A stretch of DNA of 61,559 nucleotides from Pseudomonadales bacterium. Lineage in GTDB: Bacteria; Pseudomonadota; Gammaproteobacteria; Pseudomonadales; Azotimanducaceae. A model generated the notes under the pieces. It was not told the origin of the DNA, did not search any database, and worked only from the letters and a program-made list of their open reading frames with translations. Shown here in pieces: positions 7,736-16,885 of this stretch. A program made the position numbers and the translations under genes. Where the stretch lies: NCBI GenBank assembly GCA_016779585.1, contig JADHNI010000009.1, forward strand, positions 1-61,559, read 5' to 3'. Position 1 is the first letter of the stretch; every line of letters begins with the position of its first letter.

Positions 7736-9814
7736 CTATCTGTGGAGTCTTTTTACACCCGCTCCAACGGATTTCCGCTCACCATCCGGATCAAACCGCA
7801 ATTCGAACAGCGACAGGAAAGTGTGAGCGATATCACTGTACCTGCGCATGCAGTCAGCGATATAACCCTGGCTGGCGCCCACACCCAGCTGACCAAGGTA
7901 CCGGGCATAGGCACGAAGCACCCAGACCTGGCGCGCAGTCATGTTTGCGCTTGTTACCAGCCGATTGAACGAATCGTTTTCCTTGTCCCCGTACCAGGTC
8001 TGCAGAAAAGCATCCTCAAAATGCATTTTCAGCTCGCTCGCTTCCTGACCAACGTCCTGTAGCTCCAGCACGAAGTCATGCAACCAGACTCTCTGGCCAC
8101 TCAGTCGAAGCTCATAGGGGTGTTCTTCAATGGCCCTTGCCCCCAGGTTCTCCAGGATGGGTATGACGTCAGACAGGGGCAATGCAGTTTCACGACTGAA
8201 CAACTTAAATCGGGTCTCTACCCTGTCACCAATACGCCACTGGTAGAGGCACACTTTCAGGGGTTCATCCTCTGTCAGGTTAAGGATAAATTCGATATCA
8301 CCACATGCAGTCGCAGGCCAGTAGTCATCCTTGTAGCCCGGCGGAAACACACCAGCAACCTGTTGGTAGGTTTGCTCTCCCTCGTCTTCGCCAAACTCAG
8401 TCACGAGAATGCTTCTAAGATCATCTTCCCAGTTCCTGGTGTAATCAGAGATCACGCTCTCCAGGTGATCTATGTCCACGTTGATTCGCTGATCAGGATC
8501 GACCCGGAGGATGAAGTGCGTTCTGACCAGAGCCGATTCCGAGAAGAAGGTATAGAAATCCGCAGAATGCGCGTTGAATTGCTGCACCAACAACTCCTGG
8601 GTTTTAAGGCGCAGTTCGGTGTCGTAGGTGTCGCGAGGCGTGTACACAAGACAGTTCACAAAATGACCGTTCCTGTCGATTCGAACCAGGACTCTGACGA
8701 TTCGTCGTTCCTGCAGTGCGTAGATTTTCTCGACCGTCTCGGCCAATTGTTCCAGGGTTGAGAGAAACAGCTCTTCCCGCGGGAGTATCTCGATGATGCG
8801 GGATACCTCACGTCCGGTGTGGCTGAAAGGTGAAAGGCCCATTTCCTCGAAGACGTGAGTCACTTTTCTGCCCACGACCGGGATATCTATCGGGTTCTGG
8901 TTAAACACACCCGAGGTGAACAGGCCATAGAAACGACAGGCGCGATTTCTCTCCCTGGGTGATATCACGGTAATTTCGTCAAAGTGGGCTGGCCGGTGAA
9001 CGCGACTTTTCAGGCTGGACTTGCTGTAACTGACCAGTTCATCCCCGGGGTCAACGAGCTGCTGGCCATGGGCATAGAATCCTTTTCGTGCGAGTCCGAG
9101 TTCTGAACCTTCGATAACTTCATAGCCATCTTTGGCTTTTTCAAGTTCTTCGTAACCGAGAAAAGTGAAATTGTTCGCGTAGATCCACTGCAGCGCGTCA
9201 TAGCCTTCCAGCAAGTCGCCACGACCAGAGGTGACGCCAAATTCGTCACTCCAGAGCAGCAGCTGCCGACGCATCGGTGCGAAGTCATCAACCACTCGCT
9301 GTACCAGTCGAATCACTTCCCTGAGTCGTTTCTCGGTTTGTTTGAAATCCCCGGGTCGATCTATTTCCAGGTGGATCAGTGTTTCGTTTGCTTCCCCGTC
9401 GTTGTTGATGACCAGGCGATCCCTCCCCCTGACCACACTCAACAGGCACTGTTGAACATCAGCAAGTCCAATCCCGTGGCGGGAGAGTTCGATTCGAATG
9501 GAATCTAGAAGAAACGGAAGGCTTTTGCTGACTACCTCGACAATGGCCTTTCGATGTTCGTAACCATTGGCTTGCAGCGTAGGACTAAAAACCCGGACCT
9601 TTGCACGTCCTGTGAAAGATTTGAAGAAATGCCAGTTGTCCAGGAGAACAGCCTCGGCATATTCCCACTCCCTGGTCAGCAGTTCAGACAAGGGGACCTG
9701 CGCGAAGAACTGGCGCGAGAATTCAATCAGCGCCTCGTTACCCTGCTGACCACCGAGCCGGCGCTCGATGCCATCCTGGAACGCTGTTTTGCTGTCCACC
9801 TTGATTCTGGTCAT
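7736..9814 (-). CDS. gdhB: NAD-specific glutamate dehydrogenase, N-terminal part (ends at in-frame amber)
   Basis: The first 692 codons of a large (about 1,600-residue, 180-kDa type) NAD-dependent glutamate dehydrogenase. This part holds the long N-terminal ACT-like regulatory region (for example LPFLLDSIRIELSRHGIGL near residues 95-113, and FLGYEELEKAKDGYEVIEGS). It stops at a TAG (7738-7736) just before the linker into the catalytic core. The downstream piece is in exactly the same frame, so one substitution (for example CAG to TAG) explains the break. The ATG at 9814-9812 is the only good start. The gene diverges from the GT-C-like gene. Treat as interrupted, a probable pseudogene or a base-call error. 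Confidence 0.87.
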   Translation of the reverse strand: MTRIKVDSKTAFQDGIERRLGGQQGNEALIEFSRQFFAQVPLSELLTREWEYAEAVLLDNWHFFKSFTGRAKVRVFSPTLQANGYEHRKAIVEVVSKSLPFLLDSIRIELSRHGIGLADVQQCLLSVVRGRDRLVINNDGEANETLIHLEIDRPGDFKQTEKRLREVIRLVQRVVDDFAPMRRQLLLWSDEFGVTSGRGDLLEGYDALQWIYANNFTFLGYEELEKAKDGYEVIEGSELGLARKGFYAHGQQLVDPGDELVSYSKSSLKSRVHRPAHFDEITVISPRERNRACRFYGLFTSGVFNQNPIDIPVVGRKVTHVFEEMGLSPFSHTGREVSRIIEILPREELFLSTLEQLAETVEKIYALQERRIVRVLVRIDRNGHFVNCLVYTPRDTYDTELRLKTQELLVQQFNAHSADFYTFFSESALVRTHFILRVDPDQRINVDIDHLESVISDYTRNWEDDLRSILVTEFGEDEGEQTYQQVAGVFPPGYKDDYWPATACGDIEFILNLTEDEPLKVCLYQWRIGDRVETRFKLFSRETALPLSDVIPILENLGARAIEEHPYELRLSGQRVWLHDFVLELQDVGQEASELKMHFEDAFLQTWYGDKENDSFNRLVTSANMTARQVWVLRAYARYLGQLGVGASQGYIADCMRRYSDIAHTFLSLFELRFDPDGERKSVGAGVKRLHR

Positions 9815-9920
9815 TGATAGCCACCAAGCACCTGGGGAAAACAGATGGTATCACGCCAGGTTTAACGCCGTATAAAGGTGGTGAACAGAACCAGACCTGT
9901 TCGTAGTTTACAATCAGGTA

Positions 9921-12164
9921 TTGTTTCGGAAACCGGAGAAGGAGCTCGGACTGGATACGTCCATAAACAGCAGGGAAAAGTTGACGCTCGGCGGGCTACT
10001 AACGCTGTTCATATCTATTTGCGTTTTTATAGGCTGGCAGAATTTTTCCTACAGTTCAGGGTTACACGAAATCTCCGAGTGGGTTGAGCCGTCAGCGGAC
10101 TACCAGCTGCAACCCATGAAAGGATACGACCTGAAACTGGTCAGGCCGACGCAGCCTGATACCGACATCAGCATCGCGATGACCATCGACCCGATTGCCT
10201 CACCGGATGTCACCCTGTGGCTGCTCTCAAAATCCGCGGGCGGGCTTTCGCTTCAGATTGGAGACAGGAGCTATCCAGTTAACCAGTCAGGCGAGGGAGC
10301 CTCCCAGCAGTTCACGATTTCACCCGTGATCGACCTGAAACTCACACAACCTATCGAGGTGACCATTGCGGGGAAAGGTAGCCCCGATCTTGGGCTCGGC
10401 ATGATTGTCGTTGCACCTTACGGTTTGAACTCCGGCAACATCAGCCATCTCGTGGTCTTCGGCGACCCTACCCGGGGTTCCGACATCGTTACTTTCCTGC
10501 TTGTTCTGGCTTTTGGGCTCTATAGCCTGAGTCTCCTGCACCGCGTTTGCTTCGCGCAGCAGATCAGTGCAGCCACTTATCACGGCACACAGTCAGTCGT
10601 GCTTGCCGCAATCCTGTTCACGGCAGTCAGCTATCAGTTCGGACCGTCACCGTCACCACTCAGCCCACCTGAGTTTGAACGTCGTGTGGGTCTCGAACTG
10701 ATCCTGGACGATACCTTCTACGCAGCGCAGTCAGTTATTCAATATTCGCTGAAGCAGGTGCTGCCTGATCGAACCGTGGTGGATGAGGTACCTGAGGAAT
10801 TCAGGCAAAGTGACGGTGAGTTGACAGCTACCCTGTTTCGCACCGGCGAAAGCCTGGACTACGACACCGTTTTCCCCAATATCTGGGGCGGTTACCTGAA
10901 AGACGTGCAGCTAGCCAGCTGGCACGAGTTCAAAAACCTGTGTTACACCCTGCTGGCTGTAATCACACTGTTCTGGCTGGCTCATCTCTATCGGCCAATT
11001 CTCGCGTTGCGAGTCGCGATACTCGCGTCAATCAGTCTCCTTTCCATAATCCTGAGCCTCAGGGTTTCCTATGGCTTCGACGAGTTCTACATTAATCTGC
11101 GTCACGCCTGGATGTTGCTGGAACACGGGATTTACAGCATCAATCCCGACGAAATCAGTGAGGCGTCTGTTGACCTGGTTCCCCTGCTGCTGACCGCATT
11201 GCTTGGTCTTTTAGGCACACCACTCAACAGTGCGTGGATCGGTTGTTATCCCAACGTCATCTGGGTTGGTGGCACTGGATTTACCGCGGCAACGTTTAGC
11301 GGTTGCCTGCTTGGCGCTGCCTATTTCCTGCTGTTCACGGAGCGACGGGTCATCGGCCTTGTATTTCTGGCCTGCCTGACCCTCCTCAGGACTGAAGGCA
11401 TCCTGTTAGCAGCCCTGCTGATGGCATACACCCATGTTTTCGCTGCCTGGCCTGCATCACGCGATGCCTGGCCTGGCTTTGTCCGGAAAGCACTGACCGA
11501 AGGTGCCCTCGTTGCTTCGCCCTTTATCCTGCTGACAACTGCTCGTTACCTTGCCTACGGAAGCCTTGTGCCGACGCCAATGACGTTCAAGAACTCCGGC
11601 TTCGATGTCAGCTACGCCATGCAGGGTGTTTACCGTTTTTATGACATGGGGAGCCAGCATGACCTGCACCTTTTGCTGTTGTTTATTGCCATCATGGCCG
11701 GAATTCTTCTCTGGGGATTTAAGCGGGGCAGGGAACGGGTAAACGCAGTAAAGAACAGCTTCGCACTGACAGTTATCGCCCTGCTGTTTACCTTCCCTTA
11801 TTTCCTGGGTGGTGCGGACTGGTTCCCCAGTGCCTGGAACCGCTACGGTCAGATGACGACGATAACCAGCACACTCGTCTTCCTGTCATTGCTGTATTGC
11901 GTGTTTCACACGCTTCCCGGCAACCAGGGGAAAAAGGAAGCAAACGTGGTGCTGGCGGTGTTCATGGTGGCTTTCCTTTTGATGGCCGACAGTGCGCTGA
12001 ACTTTCGGCCGAAAAACATCTTCACCGTTACCGGCGACTTCTATGAACGCCCTTATCCTGACTTCTGGGAACGTGTGGACCGGCTGTCGGAACTTGGTCA
12101 CTTCTTCAAGGAGATAATTCCGGCACGCGCTCCCGGGCTTCACTCAAGCGTGTCGGGTCATTAA
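9921..12164 (+). CDS. Polytopic membrane protein, GT-C glycosyltransferase-like
   Basis: Probably a lipid-linked-sugar glycosyltransferase of the GT-C fold, inferred from weak similarity only. The 747-residue product has a first membrane helix (about 25-42), then a large predicted periplasmic domain (about 45-180). Roughly ten more helices follow. Suggestive strings are FDEFYINLRHAWMLLEHG (an acidic first-loop motif as in AftB-like enzymes), LLRTEGILLAALLMAY and YLAYGSLVPTPMTFKNS. No in-frame ATG occurs near the beginning; TTG at 9921 or CTG at 9951 after AAGGAG are the candidates. The last 15 or so codons run antisense over the methyltransferase stub, so the C-terminus may not be original. 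No sugar-pathway gene is adjacent. Confidence 0.7.
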   Translation: MFRKPEKELGLDTSINSREKLTLGGLLTLFISICVFIGWQNFSYSSGLHEISEWVEPSADYQLQPMKGYDLKLVRPTQPDTDISIAMTIDPIASPDVTLWLLSKSAGGLSLQIGDRSYPVNQSGEGASQQFTISPVIDLKLTQPIEVTIAGKGSPDLGLGMIVVAPYGLNSGNISHLVVFGDPTRGSDIVTFLLVLAFGLYSLSLLHRVCFAQQISAATYHGTQSVVLAAILFTAVSYQFGPSPSPLSPPEFERRVGLELILDDTFYAAQSVIQYSLKQVLPDRTVVDEVPEEFRQSDGELTATLFRTGESLDYDTVFPNIWGGYLKDVQLASWHEFKNLCYTLLAVITLFWLAHLYRPILALRVAILASISLLSIILSLRVSYGFDEFYINLRHAWMLLEHGIYSINPDEISEASVDLVPLLLTALLGLLGTPLNSAWIGCYPNVIWVGGTGFTAATFSGCLLGAAYFLLFTERRVIGLVFLACLTLLRTEGILLAALLMAYTHVFAAWPASRDAWPGFVRKALTEGALVASPFILLTTARYLAYGSLVPTPMTFKNSGFDVSYAMQGVYRFYDMGSQHDLHLLLLFIAIMAGILLWGFKRGRERVNAVKNSFALTVIALLFTFPYFLGGADWFPSAWNRYGQMTTITSTLVFLSLLYCVFHTLPGNQGKKEANVVLAVFMVAFLLMADSALNFRPKNIFTVTGDFYERPYPDFWERVDRLSELGHFFKEIIPARAPGLHSSVSGH

Positions 12165-12240
12165 TCGCTTCATCGATGGAAGCGCTGGCTGCAAAGGGGC
12201 TGCAAAGCAGTACGAGCTGGAAAAATAGTCGAAAAGTCAT
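12106..12240 (-). pseudogene. Truncated N-terminus of a secreted class I methyltransferase-like protein
   Basis: A 44-codon frame on the minus strand with a strong ribosome-binding site (AGGAGAGGACC before the ATG at 12240-12238). It has a clear signal peptide (MTFRLFFQLVLLCSPFAASA) followed by SIDEAINDPTRLSEARER. That tail resembles, from memory, the first mature residues of secreted COG4798-type methyltransferases. It then ends at a stop where the family would continue into the SAM-binding domain. About 59 bases overlap the 3' end of the GT-C-like gene in antisense. Most likely the remnant left by a deletion; a small secreted peptide gene is the alternative. Confidence 0.5.
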
Positions 12241-12500
12241 GGTGGTCCTCTCCTGAACACCCTGAATCCTCTTAAATTTCAGTGGGTTAGTCAAAAGCAA
12301 TGATTATGTGAAATTTTGGATTACCTATCTGGAACATGGCAGGACGTTGATATATGATGCGCGCGCGAGCGCCGTGGCCCCTGATTAGCAGAAGATGCCA
12401 AAAAATGCGGCTAAACGGTGTTGGCAGCCCCTCGCCAGGGACTCCCTGGATTACCCGAACATACTGAACTCATATTGAACTAAAAACACGAGCCATTGTG
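12165..12500 (+). promoter_or_regulatory. Intergenic region with candidate promoter for the EF-G gene
   Basis: About 330 bases before the EF-G start. The first 75 bases hold the methyltransferase stub on the other strand. A possible sigma-70 promoter reads TGGAAC (12330-12335), 17-base spacer, TATGAT (12353-12358), followed by a GC-only discriminator (GCGCGCGCG). A GC-rich discriminator is a usual sign of growth-rate or stringent control. The transcript would have a leader of roughly 135 bases, in which no obvious riboswitch was recognised. The -35 match is poor. Confidence 0.3.
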
Positions 12501-14582
<2,082 letters not shown>

Positions 14583-14622
14583 CACCCGGCTCCGCCGCAG
14601 CCACTCGCTGTCGCCGCTCACG

Positions 14623-14658
14623 AAAAGCCGCCTCATGGAAGCATGGGGCGGCTTTTTT
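14623..14658 (+). terminator. Intrinsic terminator after EF-G
   Basis: A 10-bp perfect stem, AAAAGCCGCC (14623-14632) with GGCGGCTTTT (14647-14656), 14-base loop, ending in a run of six T. It separates EF-G from the hvf cluster. Confidence 0.92.
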
Positions 14659-14685
14659 GTGCAATATCGTTTTTTTGCAGTTTGC

Positions 14686-14712
14686 TGTAACGTTTTGCCC
14701 GTGGTTGTCTCT
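14686..14712 (+). promoter_or_regulatory. Candidate ECF-sigma promoter of the hvf operon
   Basis: TGTAAC (14686-14691), a 15-base spacer, then GTCTCT (14707-14712). This resembles the TGTAAC/CGTC-type promoters read by ECF sigma factors that control related DUF692/DUF2063 clusters in other proteobacteria. It starts 28 bases after the EF-G terminator and about 125 bases before the hvfA ATG. No sigma or anti-sigma gene is in this window, so the match is only suggestive. Confidence 0.4.
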
Positions 14713-14839
14713 ATGAAACCATCTGTCCGAAAGGCAGGTCTTATATCCAGGATCATCGATTGGCGGTGATTCCGATTAAAACTGGCCGAGTCACCCAGGA
14801 AAAGGTACCGGCGGATTATTCAACGAGAGGACGTTTTAC

Positions 14840-15220
14840 ATGACACACAAGAACACCAAAAAGACTCTATCCATTGCAGTTGGTACCGCTCTTGGAGCCA
14901 GCCTGGCGCTGTCCCCCATGGCAATGGCTGACACCAACCCATTTGGAATGACTGAACTCCAGGGCGGCTATATGCAGATCGCCGGTGGTCATGGCGAGGG
15001 TAAGTGCGGCGAAGGCAAATGCGGCGGCGAGAAAGCCGGTGAAGGCTCTTGTGGGTCAAAATCCGCTGAAGGCTCTTGCGGTGAAGGCAAGTGCGGTGAA
15101 GGCAAGTGCGGCGGCGAAAAAGCTGAAGGCGAAGGCAAGTGCGGTGAAGGCAAGTGCGGCGGCGAAAAAGCTGAAGGCGAAGGCAAGTGCGGTGAAGGCA
15201 AGTGCGGCGGCGCTGCGTAA
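14840..15220 (+). CDS. hvfA: HvfA-family precursor of a copper-binding modified peptide
   Basis: Secreted precursor peptide whose EGKCG cysteines are, in the Haemophilus HvfA system, converted to oxazolone/thioamide pairs that bind copper. The 126-residue product has a signal peptide (1-30, ending AMA before DTNPFG), the family's conserved linker NPFGMTELQGGYMQIA (33-48), then a low-complexity core. That core holds ten cysteines: eight in EGKCG and two in EGSCG (near residues 70 and 80). GAGAGGA precedes the ATG by eight bases. It lies first in an operon with its modifying enzymes, and the 3' half is made of nearly identical 48-base repeats. The product chemistry is inferred from family. Confidence 0.93.
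   Translation: MTHKNTKKTLSIAVGTALGASLALSPMAMADTNPFGMTELQGGYMQIAGGHGEGKCGEGKCGGEKAGEGSCGSKSAEGSCGEGKCGEGKCGGEKAEGEGKCGEGKCGGEKAEGEGKCGEGKCGGAA
15080..15211 (+). repeat. 48-base tandem repeat inside hvfA
   Basis: Two full units (15080-15127 and 15128-15175) differing by one base, plus a 36-base partial unit (15176-15211). Each unit encodes 16 residues (GEGKCGEGKCGGEKAE), that is, two modifiable cysteines. A more diverged copy lies upstream from about 14995. The near-identity at third codon positions indicates recent unit duplication. Confidence 0.95.
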
Positions 15221-15245
15221 CCTGAACCCTATCTCCTTGTAACCC

Positions 15246-15271
15246 GGTGGCCCCAGTTCGCGGGGGCCACC
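15246..15271 (+). promoter_or_regulatory. Intercistronic hairpin between hvfA and hvfB
   Basis: Perfect 9-bp GC-rich stem GGTGGCCCC (15246-15254) with GGGGCCACC (15263-15271) and an 8-base loop. No T run follows, so it is not a standard terminator. It could stabilise the hvfA end of the mRNA or partly attenuate, giving more precursor than enzyme. Confidence 0.75.
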
Positions 15272-15286
15272 ACTTCTGCCCCCACT

Positions 15287-16120
15287 ATGCTTTCACATAT
15301 TCATCCCGTTTCAGGTGCCGGCATCGGTCTGCGTCGATCGATGACACCCGAGCTTTTTGCCGACGGCATCCCCGAGACTGTCGGCTTTTTTGAACTGGCT
15401 CCCGAAAACTGGATCGGCCTTGGCGGCAGGCTAGGCAGGCAGCTGAAGGAAATCAGTGAACAAAAACAGATCGTCTGCCACGGCCTGTCACTATCCATTG
15501 GTGGTCCCGCCCCCCTGGATGAATCTCTGGTCACCGATACACGTGACTTTATTCACGAGCACAAAGTGGCTATCTACAGCGAACACCTTTCCTATACCAA
15601 TGACGGCGGTCAATTGTACGACCTGTTGCCCATGCCCTTTACCGAAGAGGCGGTCACCTATACGGCAGAGAGGGTTAAACGTGTGCAGGACATCATTGGT
15701 GAAAAGATGGCACTGGAAAACGTGTCCTATTACCTGACACCGAAGCGTGACCTGGCCGAGGCAGACTTCGTACGGGCTGTCATCGAGGAGGCAGACTGTG
15801 ACCTGTTGCTCGACGTCAACAACGTCTATGTCAACAGCATTAACCATGGATATGAGCCCATGGATTTCATCCGCGCGATGCCTGCAGACCGCATCAGCTA
15901 CCTGCACATTGCAGGGCACTATGTGGAACCGGACGGCCTCATCGTCGATACCCACGGTGCGGACGTGATCGACCCAGTCTGGGCGCTTCTCGAAGACACC
16001 TATGCGCTGATCGGCGCCCGGCCAACCCTGCTTGAACGCGACTTCAACATTCCCAGCCTGGATACACTGTTGCAGGAAATCGACATGATCAGGCAACGCC
16101 AGGCAGCCATCCAGGTCTGA
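15287..16120 (+). CDS. hvfB: DUF692 multinuclear iron oxidase (HvfB-type RiPP-modifying enzyme)
   Basis: Cytoplasmic MNIO enzyme that oxidises cysteines of the precursor peptide into oxazolone/thioamide groups in related systems. The 277-residue TIM-barrel protein shows the expected metal-ligand pattern: H65 (CHGLSLSIGG), E99-H100 (YSEHLSY), E144-N145 (ALENVSYY), D176 and N178-N179 (LLDVNNVYVNS), H207 and H211 (YLHIAGH), D221 and H223 (DTHG), and E250-R-D252. It is intact and of normal length. It follows hvfA after a hairpin and precedes hvfC by 6 bases. The assignment of residues to particular iron ions comes from family knowledge, not from this sequence. Confidence 0.93.
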   Translation: MLSHIHPVSGAGIGLRRSMTPELFADGIPETVGFFELAPENWIGLGGRLGRQLKEISEQKQIVCHGLSLSIGGPAPLDESLVTDTRDFIHEHKVAIYSEHLSYTNDGGQLYDLLPMPFTEEAVTYTAERVKRVQDIIGEKMALENVSYYLTPKRDLAEADFVRAVIEEADCDLLLDVNNVYVNSINHGYEPMDFIRAMPADRISYLHIAGHYVEPDGLIVDTHGADVIDPVWALLEDTYALIGARPTLLERDFNIPSLDTLLQEIDMIRQRQAAIQV

Positions 16121-16126
16121 GCTGCC

Positions 16127-16885
16127 ATGGGTGAACTCTCAAAACTGCAAAAAGCGTTCACCGAGCACCTGCGCGATCCTGATCACGCTCCCGTCCCGGC
16201 CGGGCTGGATGAACGGCGCATGGGTGTTTATTCGGAACTCATTTTCAACAACGTCTCGTCACTGCTCTCAGACTTTTTCCCGGTGATCCGCAGCATTGTT
16301 TCTGAGGACACCTGGCGAGTCATGGTGCGAAACTTTTTTATCGCACACGAGTCGCAGACGCCCTACTTCATGGCATTGTCCGGAGAGTTTGTGGAGTACC
16401 TGGCAAAGGCCCAGTTAAGTGCGGACCTGCCCGGATACCTGACCGAGCTTGCACATTACGAATGGGTAGAACTGGCGCTGTTTACCATGGATGAAGATCA
16501 TCCGGAGGAAATTATCGAGGATCTGGGGAACCTGCCACTTGGTCTCAGCCCACTCGCCCAGCCGCTCGCTTACAGCTACCCGGTGCACCAGATCGGTCCG
16601 GACTTCGAGCCCACCGCCCCTGGCGATACGCCAACCTACCTGCTGGTCTGCCGTGTGCCTGACGAGTCCGTCCGGTTTTTTGAACTGCAACCACTCGCTT
16701 TTCACCTGCTGAACGATATGCAGCAGAATCCCGGTCTCATTCCTGAGGCATGGCTGCTTGAGAAAGCCGAGGAGTTTGGAGTCGCAGAAAAAAATGAGTT
16801 TGTGCGTAACGGAATCGAACTTCTTAAGTCTTTTAACCAGTACCGGGTTTTCACGGTAGACCGAGGAGAGGCAGAGAATTCATGA
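16127..16885 (+). CDS. hvfC: DUF2063 partner protein (HvfC-type)
   Basis: Partner of the MNIO enzyme; in studied systems it binds the precursor leader and presents it to HvfB. The 252-residue protein has the N-terminal DUF2063 DNA-binding-like helical domain (about 5-100, with LQKAFTEHLRDP and RMGVYSELIFNNVSSLL, ending at NFFIAHESQTPYF). A C-terminal beta-rich domain of about 110 residues follows. No membrane segment is seen. It starts 6 bases after hvfB, and its stop codon overlaps the hvfX start (ATGA), so the three enzymes are translationally coupled. Confidence 0.9.
   Translation: MGELSKLQKAFTEHLRDPDHAPVPAGLDERRMGVYSELIFNNVSSLLSDFFPVIRSIVSEDTWRVMVRNFFIAHESQTPYFMALSGEFVEYLAKAQLSADLPGYLTELAHYEWVELALFTMDEDHPEEIIEDLGNLPLGLSPLAQPLAYSYPVHQIGPDFEPTAPGDTPTYLLVCRVPDESVRFFELQPLAFHLLNDMQQNPGLIPEAWLLEKAEEFGVAEKNEFVRNGIELLKSFNQYRVFTVDRGEAENS

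Noticed and set aside
8078..8761. 227-codon plus-strand frame opposite the glutamate dehydrogenase
   Set aside because: Antisense shadow; the minus-strand protein is recognisable along the whole segment.
5054..9814. Frameshift as the cause of the split glutamate dehydrogenase
   Set aside because: Both pieces are in the same frame and no conserved residues are missing; only a stop codon separates them.
14995..15211. CRISPR-like repeat array
   Set aside because: Repeats are contiguous without spacers, in frame, and encode the EGKCG core of a secreted peptide.
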